Shown here piece by piece: positions 26,589 through 35,456 of a DNA stretch of 64,000 bases; within the stretch, counting starts at the first letter, position 1; every line of letters starts with the position of its first letter. Location: positions 512,001 through 576,000 of the forward strand of contig NZ_CP018866.1 of NCBI RefSeq assembly GCF_002250055.1, given 5' to 3'. The notes beneath the pieces were generated by a model. The model ran no database searches and was not told the DNA's origin. It saw only the letters and a list, made by a program, of their open reading frames with translations. The translations under genes and the position numbers were made by a program. The stretch comes from Sutcliffiella cohnii (GTDB taxonomy: Bacteria > Bacillota > Bacilli > Bacillales > Bacillaceae_I).

Positions 26589-28082
26589 TTATTTTACTTG
26601 CTCTTCCGGGACCGTAATTTGGCCTTTTTCTACAAGCATTTGCTTAACTTCAGCAATTTCGGTTTGGATTTGTTCCATACGCTTATCATCAAGCTCATAA
26701 AACTTCATCGCAATTAATGAAATAATCCAACCGATGATCGGAATACCGAAGGCAAGGAATAATGTCATATAAAACAATTCATTAGTTAATGGTGTATCTA
26801 CTTCAGGAAATACCGTTTTAAACCCAATAAGGGAGAGCATTAATCCGATAATAGTTGTTGCAAGTGAAGAAATCATTTTATCGATGAAAGAGAAAATGGT
26901 TCCAATCATCCCTGGTACGTATCTCCCAGTAATGTGCGTTTCATAATCGGATGTATCCGCTATCATTGGAATTACGATGTTACCAGTTAACCCCATGAAT
27001 GCTTGACCTAATATATAAAATACAAAAAATGCAATGGTAGCGATTCCAATATTAGATAAAGAAATGGAAGCGGGATCGCTAACAGTGAAGAATAATATTA
27101 GTAGTAAACTATAGGCTAGTACAGCACCCCAAGTTGCTTTAACAAACGTGTTTTTCAATCCTCGTTTTCTAGCATAGCCTACACCGATAAACGTAATAAT
27201 TAAAGTTGGAATCATCGTAAACATAGAAATTGTTCCACTTAGTGCATAATCTCCCAATAAAATTCCGAATAACATGACTGGAATAACAGGATTCCTTAAA
27301 ATAGACCCAGCTAATTTATCAGTAGAAGCTGCAACAATTAACATTTGTAAAGGTCGGTTTCTTTTAATTACCGGCCAATAATCTTTAAAGGAAGTTTTGA
27401 CAGATTTTTCAGCAAAACCAAAGTATTCTGTTCTATCTTTTTCTGCGATAGAAATAACAGCAAGAATAGTGAAGATGGAAGCTAAAATAATAGCTAATGT
27501 GTTAAATTCTGTGAAGAAGGCTTGGTTAAAACCACCATGCTTTGGAACTAAATAAGATGCTACATAAATTTGCCCACCAATAAAGACGATCGTATTGTAC
27601 GTTGCATCAAAAGCTGAGAATAGTGGTCTTTGCTTCGGGTCATTTGTTAATACTGTTTGTGCAGCTTTCGTACAAGCAGTTTGGAATGTGTAACCGATAA
27701 TGTGGATTAAATAAATCACAATGAAAAATGGCATGACTAATTTCTCAGGTAAATGATGAGTTACATTAAATAAAACAAGGACAGTTACTAATAAAATGAT
27801 ATTCCCTAATAGCATAAAGGGCCTAAACTTCCCGAATTTCGTATTTGTTTTATCGATAATGTATCCGATAATAGGGTCAGTAAACCCATCAAAAAGTCGA
27901 GTAGCTGTTAATATTACACTAATTGCAACTACTGCTAGTCCAGCAATTCCCGTTGCATAATAAGAAATAAATCCCATTAAAAACATATAAAGGTTTGTCG
28001 CAGTATTATTTAATGCGAAAAGTCCAATTTGCCAAGTTTTCGAACGGTTAACGAATTGATTTGACATAGTTTGTTCTGTCAT
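26589..28082 (-). CDS. GPH-family sugar/xyloside:cation symporter
   Basis: A 497-residue protein with 12 transmembrane segments of the glycoside-pentoside-hexuronide family (MelB/XylP/XynP-like). Typical features are RLFDGFTDPIIGYIIDKT near residue 62, followed by FGKFRPFMLLG, and a charged cytoplasmic C-terminus. It would import a sugar or glycoside with H+ or Na+. The upstream region carries a xylO-type operator and CcpA-like half sites, so the cargo is probably xylose-derived (xylobiose or a xyloside, as for B. subtilis XynP). No glycosidase gene adjoins it. The ATG has an AGAGGTG site. Confidence 0.85.
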   Translation of the reverse strand: MTEQTMSNQFVNRSKTWQIGLFALNNTATNLYMFLMGFISYYATGIAGLAVVAISVILTATRLFDGFTDPIIGYIIDKTNTKFGKFRPFMLLGNIILLVTVLVLFNVTHHLPEKLVMPFFIVIYLIHIIGYTFQTACTKAAQTVLTNDPKQRPLFSAFDATYNTIVFIGGQIYVASYLVPKHGGFNQAFFTEFNTLAIILASIFTILAVISIAEKDRTEYFGFAEKSVKTSFKDYWPVIKRNRPLQMLIVAASTDKLAGSILRNPVIPVMLFGILLGDYALSGTISMFTMIPTLIITFIGVGYARKRGLKNTFVKATWGAVLAYSLLLILFFTVSDPASISLSNIGIATIAFFVFYILGQAFMGLTGNIVIPMIADTSDYETHITGRYVPGMIGTIFSFIDKMISSLATTIIGLMLSLIGFKTVFPEVDTPLTNELFYMTLFLAFGIPIIGWIISLIAMKFYELDDKRMEQIQTEIAEVKQMLVEKGQITVPEEQVK

Positions 28083-28108
28083 TTTGTTGCACCTCTTTTC
28101 TAAAAAAT

Positions 28109-28188
28109 CGCTTTCATTTCCAGGAATCCGCTTACATTAAACAAGAAAAAAATACAGTTTTAACTGTTATTGTGTTAAAACGCTTACA
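28109..28188 (-). promoter_or_regulatory. Three cre-like half sites in the transporter leader
   Basis: On the minus strand TGAAAGCG (28109-28116), TGTAAGCG (28129-28136) and TGTAAGCG (28181-28188) match the left half of the CcpA consensus TGWAANCG. The right halves fit poorly. A perfect 14-bp palindrome ACAGTTTTAACTGT (28154-28167) lies between the second and third. These are candidate carbon-catabolite sites. Confidence 0.4.
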
Positions 28189-28208
28189 AATAATACGAAA
28201 AGGGGAAA

Positions 28209-28233
28209 TTAGTTTGTTCAGAAAACAAACTAA
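28209..28233. promoter_or_regulatory. XylR-type operator (xylO)
   Basis: TTAGTTTGTT (28209-28218) and AACAAACTAA (28224-28233) form a perfect 10-5-10 palindrome. These are the same half sites and spacing as I recall for the B. subtilis xyl operator bound by the ROK repressor XylR. It lies 14 bp downstream of the proposed -10, covering the transcript start region, a repressing position. Confidence 0.85.
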
Positions 28234-28247
28234 TTAGTTGTAAATAT

Positions 28248-28275
28248 AGAATAACACGATTTCACTAGAATGCAA
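28248..28275 (-). promoter_or_regulatory. Promoter of the GPH transporter gene
   Basis: Read on the minus strand, TTGCAT (28270-28275) and TATTCT (28248-28253) are separated by 16 bp, immediately upstream of the xylO-like operator. The rest of the region up to the hmoA terminator shows no gene. Confidence 0.55.
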
Positions 28276-28454
28276 TAACTTTTTGCTTTGGAAAAATGAC
28301 AAATAAAAAGATTACATACAAATAATATTGTATATAATCTTTTAACAAATCTATATGAATCAATGATTCTTCCTTCTTGTTCTTTTGGAAAATTCACTAG
28401 GTGATAGGGAATTGATTGTTTAAAAAAACTCTACTGAAATAGTTTATATCGTTA

Positions 28455-28492
28455 AAGCAAAAAGCAGGGCCATATTAAAAGGGACCTGCTTT
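28455..28492 (-). terminator. Terminator of the haem oxygenase gene
   Basis: AAAGCAGG (28461-28468) pairs with CCTGCTTT (28485-28492). On the minus strand the stem continues into a T-rich tract. Confidence 0.75.
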
Positions 28493-28502
28493 CTATGTTA
28501 AT

Positions 28503-28820
28503 TTAGAGAGGCTTTTTAACAGATACAACATTGTAAACTCCACCCTCAGAGTGAACAATATAATCTGGTTTTGGTTGACCTAATTTAGCTTTGTGACCAG
28601 CAATATGTGCATCGCTTTTTTCCCATTGCTTCCAATGTTCTTCGGATTCCCAACGTATTTGGACAATCACTTCTTCATCGCCACGGCGAACTTTTTTTAC
28701 CATTACAGTTGAATCAATAAAACCTTCTTGTTGTTCGATAATTCCTGGTTTGCTAAAACGTTCAATTACTTTGTCAGCATTTCCCTCTGTGACAACCGTT
28801 TTTCTTAATTGAATAAACAT
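28503..28820 (-). CDS. hmoA: HmoA/IsdG-type haem-degrading monooxygenase
   Basis: A 105-residue ABM-fold protein like B. subtilis HmoA/HmoB and S. aureus IsdG, which open the haem ring to release iron in the cytoplasm. Visible family stretches are MFIQLRKTVVTEGNADKVIE at the N-terminus, VQIRWESEEHWKQWEKSDAH near residue 60 and a late Gly-rich VYNVVSV. An upstream ATG at 28838 is in frame, but the ATG at 28820 has GGGAGAGG at the right distance. A near-perfect Fur box covers its promoter, so it is iron-repressed. It is monocistronic with its own terminator. Confidence 0.88.
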   Translation of the reverse strand: MFIQLRKTVVTEGNADKVIERFSKPGIIEQQEGFIDSTVMVKKVRRGDEEVIVQIRWESEEHWKQWEKSDAHIAGHKAKLGQPKPDYIVHSEGGVYNVVSVKKPL

Positions 28821-28853
28821 AAAAGCCTCTCCCATCAATATGTATTTACATCT

Positions 28854-28882
28854 ATTATATTGATAATGATTATCATTGTCTA
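28854..28882 (-). promoter_or_regulatory. Fur-box-covered promoter of hmoA
   Basis: Read on the minus strand, TAGACA (28877-28882) and TATAAT (28854-28859) are 17 bp apart. The spacer and part of the -35 are the Fur box GATAATGATTATCATTGTC (28862-28880), which matches the classic 19-bp box at 18 positions. Confidence 0.9.
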
Positions 28883-28903
28883 TTATTTTGCTTTAGAAAA
28901 CGA

Positions 28904-28928
28904 AAAGAGAGGATATTCATCCTCTCTT
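28904..28928. terminator. Terminator of the phosphodiesterase lipoprotein gene
   Basis: AAGAGAGGAT (28905-28914) pairs with ATCCTCTCTT (28919-28928) around a 4-base loop. The minus-strand side runs into a T-rich stretch just before the hmoA promoter. Confidence 0.8.
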
Positions 28929-28933
28929 AAGCG

Positions 28934-30484
28934 CTATTCATCAAACAAGTTTAAAATATAATCTTTTAAGTCAACAATTCGTGGGTTTTCAAACTCTTTA
29001 TCTGTTCCAGAAACGATTAAAACAGCTAGCGTTTCATCACGATGTAATCCACCATGCTCTCCACCACCGTTATGGACAGGTGTTGTTTCCGAAAAAACAA
29101 CAAAGCCTGGTTTCGCCGTAACGATAATAGAGTTAGGTAAGCTATGCAGAGCGCTATATAGTTGATTTAATGCATCCGGATATTCGGTATAGTTTATTAA
29201 TTTATCTTCATCAGACATTTCTAATTTCAATACATCTACTTCTCCTTCAATAGTCCACTGCTGGCCATATGAATCTTTCCACTCTCCGCCTTTTTTGAAC
29301 TTTAAAGGTTGATGATAATCTGGACTCCAAGCTTCAATCCAGCCATTTTCCTCAGAAGCAACAATCGCCATTCGTGGATCTTGTAATCCAACATCAACAA
29401 GTTCTTCTTTTTGAATTTGTTTATTTATTGGATAAATGTAAGCAGAACGGTGATTATTCGCAATGACGATATCACCACTTGACGGCTTTTCACCAAAAGG
29501 GGCAATATTATATTGATTATATAGTTCATGTAAATTTAACTTTGCTCGTTCTTCATTTTCCACTAAAGAGGCTTGGCCGTGATCACCAAAAAGGATAAAC
29601 ACATTTTGCTCTAATGCTTCCTCCCAGCTTCCGTAAGCATCTAGTATACGCTGCAAATGATCATCAACCGTTTTTAATCCGTGAACATAAGGTGGACCAT
29701 TTCGGTGAGTTCGCTTATCCATATCTGGAAAAAATGCTAATAAAAAGGGAGGTTGTTCTTTATTTTTAATAAGTTTTGTTATTGCTTCTGTTGCATAGTA
29801 ATCAGATAACCCAGCTTTTAATAATAGGGCATCAGGCAATAATTCCGTTTGTAATTCTTTAGGGCGATAAAAGGTCCCGAAAGATAAAATATCAGGTCCG
29901 TTTGTTTTAATTTTTTCACTAAGTCCCGTAGTCCATTGTATGATAGCAGGAGGCTCGATTTCATGCTCCGTTTTTCCGCGATACAGTAACAAGTTAATCG
30001 CTCCTGATTTAATGCCTCTGTCATGTAGTTCTTCAAAAATAGTAGTAGTTTCTTTACTTAAATGGACGTTATTTAAATTGTATAAGGAATCCTCTAATGA
30101 CTGTTTAAAACCGAGCTTTCTATAAGTTTCAATTGATGTTCCATAGTCAATAAGCCGATCATTTTTGACATCATACCATGTTAAACCAGGTACAGAATGT
30201 TTATTTGGCATTTCACCTGTAATTAATGTACTTTCAATGGACACAGACATGGATGGGAAAGGGGCAACTAAGTCATTGTACACATTGCCATTTTCGACTA
30301 AGAATTGTAGTGCTGGGAATTTATCTGCTTCCTCTTTTAAGCTTGCATGTACCAATTCTCCGGTCATTGAATCAACCATGATCATAATGACATTTTTAGA
30401 AGAGTTGTTCGCATGTTGAGTAGATTCAGCTTGTTGACATCCTAACAAACTAAGGCAAAGGAGTAGTATGTAACATTTTCTCAT
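28934..30484 (-). CDS. Alkaline phosphatase superfamily lipoprotein (type I phosphodiesterase-like)
   Basis: A 516-residue secreted lipoprotein. The signal peptide ends in the lipobox LSLLGC (cysteine near residue 16). The mature part is a type I phosphodiesterase/nucleotide pyrophosphatase-like domain: the first metal motif is VIMIMVDSMTGE (residues 33-44), the nucleophile region is FPSMSVSIESTLITGEMPNK near 75, then FPDMDKRTHRNGPPYVHG, FGDHGQAS near 300, and a late HNGGGEHGGLH. It would cleave phosphodiester or phosphomonoester substrates at the outer face of the membrane. The substrate is unknown. It is a single gene with a good GGAG site. Confidence 0.82.
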   Translation of the reverse strand: MRKCYILLLCLSLLGCQQAESTQHANNSSKNVIMIMVDSMTGELVHASLKEEADKFPALQFLVENGNVYNDLVAPFPSMSVSIESTLITGEMPNKHSVPGLTWYDVKNDRLIDYGTSIETYRKLGFKQSLEDSLYNLNNVHLSKETTTIFEELHDRGIKSGAINLLLYRGKTEHEIEPPAIIQWTTGLSEKIKTNGPDILSFGTFYRPKELQTELLPDALLLKAGLSDYYATEAITKLIKNKEQPPFLLAFFPDMDKRTHRNGPPYVHGLKTVDDHLQRILDAYGSWEEALEQNVFILFGDHGQASLVENEERAKLNLHELYNQYNIAPFGEKPSSGDIVIANNHRSAYIYPINKQIQKEELVDVGLQDPRMAIVASEENGWIEAWSPDYHQPLKFKKGGEWKDSYGQQWTIEGEVDVLKLEMSDEDKLINYTEYPDALNQLYSALHSLPNSIIVTAKPGFVVFSETTPVHNGGGEHGGLHRDETLAVLIVSGTDKEFENPRIVDLKDYILNLFDE

Positions 30485-30587
30485 CGGTTTCTCTGCTCCT
30501 TTATTAATAATAATTTACATTAGTATCTATAAGATGGATGAAAATTATTTATTGTCGGAAGTAATTTAGTTCAAGATAGTTCACCTA

Positions 30588-30624
30588 AAATAAAAAGAAG
30601 TTGCACATAATGATGCATCTTCTT
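30588..30624 (-). terminator. Terminator of the LysE-type exporter gene
   Basis: AAGAAGTTGCA (30595-30605) pairs with TGCATCTTCTT (30614-30624) with one mismatch. On the minus strand it is followed by a T-rich run. Confidence 0.75.
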
Positions 30625-30644
30625 CGTATAACTTATAAAATTAT

Positions 30645-31256
30645 TTAGCGTTGCCTCTCTAACGCTAATTTTAAACCGAATCCGATTAAAACGATTCCTG
30701 TTGCTCTATCCATAACACGTTGAACTTTTGGAGATAAGAGCCATTCTCGAATAAAGTGAATAAAGAAAACATATACAAAAAACCACGTTATGGAAAGTAG
30801 TGTGTAAGTTACTCCCATTAAAATTAATTGTTTCGTTGCATTACCTTCGACTGATACAAACTGCGGTAAAAAAGTAAGAAAGAAAACCGCAACCTTTGGA
30901 TTTAATACATTAGTTAACAGCCCTTGAGTAAAGGCATTCTTACCTCTCTCCTCTGTTTTCTTCGTACTACTGTTCTTTTTCTTCGTGATGAAAGAAGTTA
31001 CCCCTAAATAGATTAAATAAAAGGCTCCTACATATTTAATAATTTCAAACGCAAGTGCTGATTGTAGCAAAATAGCAGAAAGACCGAAAGCGGCAGCTAT
31101 TGTATGAATAAAACAGCCAGTTGTAATACCTAGCGCAATTTTGAATCCATCATGTTTTCCATCGGATATTGTTCTTTTCGTAATTAATGCTGTATCTATA
31201 CCTGGGCTCATTACGACAAACAAAGATAATAGGAAAAATGTAAAAAAATCGTTCAT
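30645..31256 (-). CDS. LysE/RhtB-family amino-acid exporter
   Basis: A 203-residue membrane protein with about six hydrophobic helices. The N-terminal signature FFLLSLFVVMSPGIDTALIT and the following GFKIALGITTGCFIHTIAAAFGL are typical of LysE/RhtB exporters, which excrete basic or small neutral amino acids or homoserine lactones. The ATG at 31256 sits seven bases after GGAGGG; an adjoining TTG is less likely. No LysG-type regulator is adjacent. The substrate is unknown. Confidence 0.87.
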   Translation of the reverse strand: MNDFFTFFLLSLFVVMSPGIDTALITKRTISDGKHDGFKIALGITTGCFIHTIAAAFGLSAILLQSALAFEIIKYVGAFYLIYLGVTSFITKKKNSSTKKTEERGKNAFTQGLLTNVLNPKVAVFFLTFLPQFVSVEGNATKQLILMGVTYTLLSITWFFVYVFFIHFIREWLLSPKVQRVMDRATGIVLIGFGLKLALERQR

Positions 31257-31424
31257 CAACTATCCCTCCATCAATAGCAATTGTATATATTATAGTACTT
31301 TTCTAAATATTCTCAATAAATATAAAGGCTCTTTTTAGAAAAATATACAGAAAATTAACATAGAATTAACACTTTATCGGTATAATTTTCGTATTCAAGT
31401 AGCGAGTACTGGAGGGGTTATATT

Positions 31425-33122
31425 TTGAAGGGTGTTTTTATAAAGATAAAAAATGTACTAGAAGACTTTACACTAGGAGCAAGGCTATTAACAATTGTCA
31501 TATCTATTTTCATTCTATCCATAGGAGTTGTTGGGATTAGTTCGTATTTCAATACGAAAAACTTCGCACTTGAAACGATTGAAAACAGGCTAGTACGAGA
31601 AGCAGAAGTAATGGCATATATCTCCGAAAATTTAAAGTTTTTATACATAAGTGAGGAAAGCTATTTTCAGCAGCAATTAGAAATAAACGTTCGATATCAA
31701 CAGAATAAGTTAAAAGAGGAAGGTATTGAATCCAATTATTTTTACATAGTAGATGAACAAGTTTTTCCTTTTAAAGTAAGTGAAAGTGTTGATCCTAAAT
31801 TCTCGGAAGAACTAATTAAACATATTTCTGAGTCTAGAACAGGAACAAGGCATGAAAGAATTGCGGGTACTAATTATACAATCGTATATCATGACTTGAA
31901 AGAAATTAATGGGATATACGTGATGCTTATACCGACGAATACGTATTTAGGTTCTGTTAGTAGTATGGCAACGTTTAATGTTATTGCTTCTATAATAGGA
32001 ACAATTATTTTTATTATTATCATTAGTTTGTTTGTTCGTACTGTTACAAGACCATTAACAAGTTTGCGAAATACGATGAGAGGCGTTAGAGAAGGGAATC
32101 TACAAAAGATTGTAAATGCCCAAACGACGGTACCTGAGATTGTTTCGCTGAGCAAAAGCTACAACAGTATGATTGATCAAATGAAAACAATTTTACAAGA
32201 AATTAACCATACAACAAAAGAATTGGAGTCAACCGGTCAACTATTAAATCATTCTTCAGAAAATACGTTAAATTCAAGTCAACAGTTAATTGAAGCGATT
32301 AACACTGTTAGAATTGGAGCAGAGCAAACGGCTAGTCATTCAGAATATAGTGTTAATAACTTTAAGGAAATGAATGAGCGAATTACTTTGATGATTAATA
32401 ACATGGAAAATGTGTTCCAAAGTTCAAAGACGATGAATGGCTCAGCGAATGATGGAGAAAGAAATATTGATACATTAATGTCTACCATTCATCGATTTAA
32501 AAATGATTTTGCGCTTTTAACAGATACGATAAAAGAAGTGAATAGTAACTCGAAGTCGATTTCAAAGCTAGTAGAGATTATTCATAACATTACAGAGCAA
32601 ACAAAGTTGTTAGCGTTAAATGCATCTATTGAAGCTGCTAGAGCAGGAGATGCTGGAAGGGGCTTTGCAGTTGTTGCAACGGAAATTAGAAAGCTAGCAG
32701 ATCAATCTTCTCTTGCTGCTACAGAAATTACAGATACGATAACGAATATGGAGAACATTACTGTTGTTGCTACTGAACAATTTGATGAAATCTTAATAAA
32801 ACTGAACACAAATATTGAAATGGCATCAAATTCTAAAGCTTCTTTTGATGTTTTAATGACCGAAATACATGGATTAAATAATTTCTTGAATCTGATAGAA
32901 AAAGAATTAAAGAATGTGGAAGAAGTATTTCCAGAACTAGAGCAGGCGACAGTTAATCTTCTATCGGTATCTCAAGAAACATCGGCTAGTACAGAAGAAA
33001 TGTTCTCGATTAGTGAAAATCAAATTGAGCAAATGGAAAGAACAAATGAAATAGGAAAAGCGTTACATACATTGTCCGGAACGTTATCTAGTAAAACGAA
33101 AAGATTTACGGTAGAACAGTAA
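31425..33122 (+). CDS. Methyl-accepting chemotaxis protein
   Basis: A 565-residue chemoreceptor. TM1 is at about residues 20-40, an extracytoplasmic sensor at about 41-180, TM2 at about 184-207, HAMP at about 208-262 ([18 protein letters not shown]) and the signalling domain after that. The tip contains [20 protein letters not shown] and [16 protein letters not shown]. It starts with TTG eight bases after GGAGGGG. The stop codon TAA directly abuts repeat family A. It is not linked to other chemotaxis genes here; the ligand is unknown. Confidence 0.92.
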   Translation: MKGVFIKIKNVLEDFTLGARLLTIVISIFILSIGVVGISSYFNTKNFALETIENRLVREAEVMAYISENLKFLYISEESYFQQQLEINVRYQQNKLKEEGIESNYFYIVDEQVFPFKVSESVDPKFSEELIKHISESRTGTRHERIAGTNYTIVYHDLKEINGIYVMLIPTNTYLGSVSSMATFNVIASIIGTIIFIIIISLFVRTVTRPLTSLRNTMRGVREGNLQKIVNAQTTVPEIVSLSKSYNSMIDQMKTILQEINHTTKELESTGQLLNHSSENTLNSSQQLIEAINTVRIGAEQTASHSEYSVNNFKEMNERITLMINNMENVFQSSKTMNGSANDGERNIDTLMSTIHRFKNDFALLTDTIKEVNSNSKSISKLVEIIHNITEQTKLLALNASIEAARAGDAGRGFAVVATEIRKLADQSSLAATEITDTITNMENITVVATEQFDEILIKLNTNIEMASNSKASFDVLMTEIHGLNNFLNLIEKELKNVEEVFPELEQATVNLLSVSQETSASTEEMFSISENQIEQMERTNEIGKALHTLSGTLSSKTKRFTVEQ

Positions 33123-33543
33123 GAGGTTGGGACATAACTATTTTTATCAAAGTAAGAACAAAAAACAGTAGAGTGGAAATAACCCGCTCCGGAAATATAT
33201 TTCGCTTTCCGCGGGCTTGTCTAGTTACGGCGGCTTGGCCCTCGAGACATAAGCCAGTCACTTCCGTTGGGCAAAGAGCGCCCAACTGCAGCGTCTGTCT
33301 TATGCTTGTCGGGCCAGAGCGAGCCGCCTTCACTTTTCGTACTGGTGAGCCTCCTCGTGCTAAAGCACTGCTATCTTCTCACCTATGCCTTTCCTCCCGC
33401 AGGACAAGGAAAGCTTCGGCAGCGAAACATCGCACGAAGAAAAATGCGGAGGCATTTTTCGAGGAGTCTACGTATATTTCCTCCGCTAATTCTGCGATAA
33501 TCGTTTTTTATCATGATTATTTTAGTTTTGTCTCAGCCTCTTT
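33122..33543 (+). mobile_element. Repeat family A copy 1, with nested family B
   Basis: A 422-bp non-coding element. Its ends are AGAGGTTGGGACATAACTA at the left, and AAAGAGGCTGAGACAAAACTA as the complement of the right. Compared with copy 2, it has a family B insert at about 33217-33341 (TTGTCTAG to TTTTCGTA) and another insert of about 58 bp (33404-33461, containing GAAAAATGC with GCATTTTTC). Family B folds into a long hairpin (for example GGCCCTCGAGACATAAG with CTTATGCTTGTCGGGCC). It lies between two convergent genes; the right end overlaps the APH-like stop codon. Confidence 0.85.
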
Positions 33544-34450
33544 CTATTAGTTGTTGAAAAACTCCGATACTATGAAAGAAATTTTCATCTAAACTGCCTT
33601 CTTCTACGGACCAACACGTGCTTAATACGCTATGGGCAAATCCCCAACCTAAAATGCGCTCCTTATTCAAACCTAACTGTTCTACTAATATATTTATTCG
33701 CCTATCTAGTATTGAAATTTTATTTTCATAAGGTAATTTGTTTAATAAAAATTGAATAACATCGTATTCCCGATCCCCAACTAATCCTTTAGGGTCAATG
33801 ATTTTCCACTCATTATTGTCAGATTGAAGTATGTTGTAATGATGTAAATCACCATGAAGTATGTATTGTTGATCAATTGTTTTATGTAATTGTTTAAAAA
33901 GTGTTAGAGCTTCATATAAAATTACTTTAGAAATAGGACCACAGCCATTCCAATTCGACTGCACTATAGATTCAAGGCTTTTTTCTCTGTCTGTCATTGT
34001 TGGAAGGTTTAATTGGTAGTGAGAGGGAAGAGGCCTCCACAATTTTGCCATGACCGTCGAAGCTATTTCTGTCGCTTCTACGTCATCATCTACAGTAGCT
34101 AACGTATTTCCTGGCTGTATTTTTTCTAACAATAACACCCCGTTAGCAATATCCTCATCTACTAATTTTACAACAGAAGGACTAGCTAACATACGTAACG
34201 TTTCATATTCCATTGTAAAAGAAGGAGTAGGCACACCTATCTTAATAACGAGTTCTGTTCCATCTTTACGAGTAGCAGGTGCTACATAGTTATACGATAA
34301 TTCATAAGGTCTATGAATGTTCAAATGCCAACGCTTTTCATAGGAAGAAATGATCGTTTCTAAGTTAGTTAGAAAATCCTTTCCTTTCTGCCCGTAAACT
34401 GCCATAATTTTATTCGTAAACTCACTCTGTAGTTCAAGCAATTTTTTCAA
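33533..34450 (-). CDS. APH(6)-like aminoglycoside/hydroxyurea phosphotransferase
   Basis: A 305-residue small-molecule kinase of the APH_6_hur (StrB-like) family. The nucleotide-binding lysine is in LVIKIGVPTPS near residue 68, the catalytic HGDLHHYNIL loop is near 198, and the metal aspartate is in WKIIDPKGLVGDREYD near 214. Relatives phosphorylate streptomycin or hydroxyurea, but many Bacillus members have no proven resistance role. The final residues, IERG, and the TGA stop are encoded by the end of repeat family A, so the C-terminus was probably rewritten by that insertion. No regulator is adjacent. Confidence 0.83.
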   Translation of the reverse strand: MKKLLELQSEFTNKIMAVYGQKGKDFLTNLETIISSYEKRWHLNIHRPYELSYNYVAPATRKDGTELVIKIGVPTPSFTMEYETLRMLASPSVVKLVDEDIANGVLLLEKIQPGNTLATVDDDVEATEIASTVMAKLWRPLPSHYQLNLPTMTDREKSLESIVQSNWNGCGPISKVILYEALTLFKQLHKTIDQQYILHGDLHHYNILQSDNNEWKIIDPKGLVGDREYDVIQFLLNKLPYENKISILDRRINILVEQLGLNKERILGWGFAHSVLSTCWSVEEGSLDENFFHSIGVFQQLIERG

Positions 34451-34579
34451 CCTCCTATTACCAGAATGATATTGAAACTTTTTCGTCTACCACTCGTAAA
34501 TAAAGTAAATACACCTAATTCTTTTTCGATTAGACTTCCTTTTTTTAGCATATCATATAACGAATGGAGGTGCGTAGGT

Positions 34580-35323
34580 ATGTCAAAAAGTACAATCATT
34601 TTTATTATTACAATGGGTTTTACTTTAATCATACATGGGGGACTCACCTACTTAGTAGTGAAATTAAAAAACTACTCGCTTATTAACGGATTTAACAACA
34701 GACCGCTAGAAGAACAAGAGCAGTTAATAAAAAACGGCTATCCGCAAGCTATAGGTAAGCTACTTCTCTATACATTTTATATTCTTTTCGTATCTGTTAT
34801 TTTAGGAATATTTCAAGTCCCGTACGGTTTTGAAATAGGCTTAGCCGTCTTTTTAATCGTATTGCTAGGCGGAATCATCTATATTCAAAAATATGACCTA
34901 CCTTCTAAAAGGAAAAAAACGACTTTATGGACAGTAATATTTTCTGTCATAACATTCCTTTTTATTGGACTGACATTATTAATCGGGTTTCAAGATAACA
35001 AAGTCGAAATAACGGATAATGAACTCATTATTTCAGGAAACTACGGGGAAAATTGGAAGCTAGCTGAAATTGAAGAAATTGCACTACTAGATGCTTTACC
35101 AGAGGTGGAAATGAGAACGAATGGATTTGCAGCAGCAGGTCGTTTAAAGGGTAACTTTCGTTTAGAAGAACCATACGGAAGAGGAAAGCTTTTCGTGTAT
35201 AAAAATTATGCTCCATTTCTTTATATAAAGAATGGGGAAAGTTATATAATCATTAATCGAAAAGATCCTCAAGAGACACTAACGCTATATAATGAATTAT
35301 CTAATGTTATAAACAGCTACTAA
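34580..35323 (+). CDS. DUF3784-type membrane protein with PH-like C-terminus
   Basis: A 247-residue membrane protein. The frame is open from 34466, but the ATG at 34580 follows GGAGGT and gives a proper membrane N-terminus. Helices lie at about residues 5-25, 57-78, 84-103 and 115-137. The soluble C-terminal part (about 140-245) resembles a bacterial PH-like domain (VEITDNELIISGNYGENWKLAEIEEIALL). The first half looks like DUF3784 (GGLTYLVVKLKNYSLINGFN). Function is unknown. It is divergent from the APH-like kinase gene; its 5' region is short. Confidence 0.7.
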   Translation: MSKSTIIFIITMGFTLIIHGGLTYLVVKLKNYSLINGFNNRPLEEQEQLIKNGYPQAIGKLLLYTFYILFVSVILGIFQVPYGFEIGLAVFLIVLLGGIIYIQKYDLPSKRKKTTLWTVIFSVITFLFIGLTLLIGFQDNKVEITDNELIISGNYGENWKLAEIEEIALLDALPEVEMRTNGFAAAGRLKGNFRLEEPYGRGKLFVYKNYAPFLYIKNGESYIIINRKDPQETLTLYNELSNVINSY

Positions 35324-35456
35324 TACCTATTCAGTCGAATAGGTATTTTCTATTTCCAATGTACGCATGGGTAAAATGTCATAATCTGTTCACTTTGATA
35401 CATACGTAAAATGTTATTGCAATATATAATTAAAGTAAAAACTCTAGGTGATAAAC

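Noticed and set aside
31340..31424. Sigma-D (motility) promoter for the chemoreceptor gene
   Set aside because: TCGGTATAA resembles part of the -10, but no TAAA lies at the required distance upstream.
33106..33550. Several ORFs of 75-125 codons on both strands within repeat family A/B (also at 46776-47251)
   Set aside because: They are frames through the self-complementary repeat, recur only because the repeat recurs, lack ribosome sites and have no protein-like composition.
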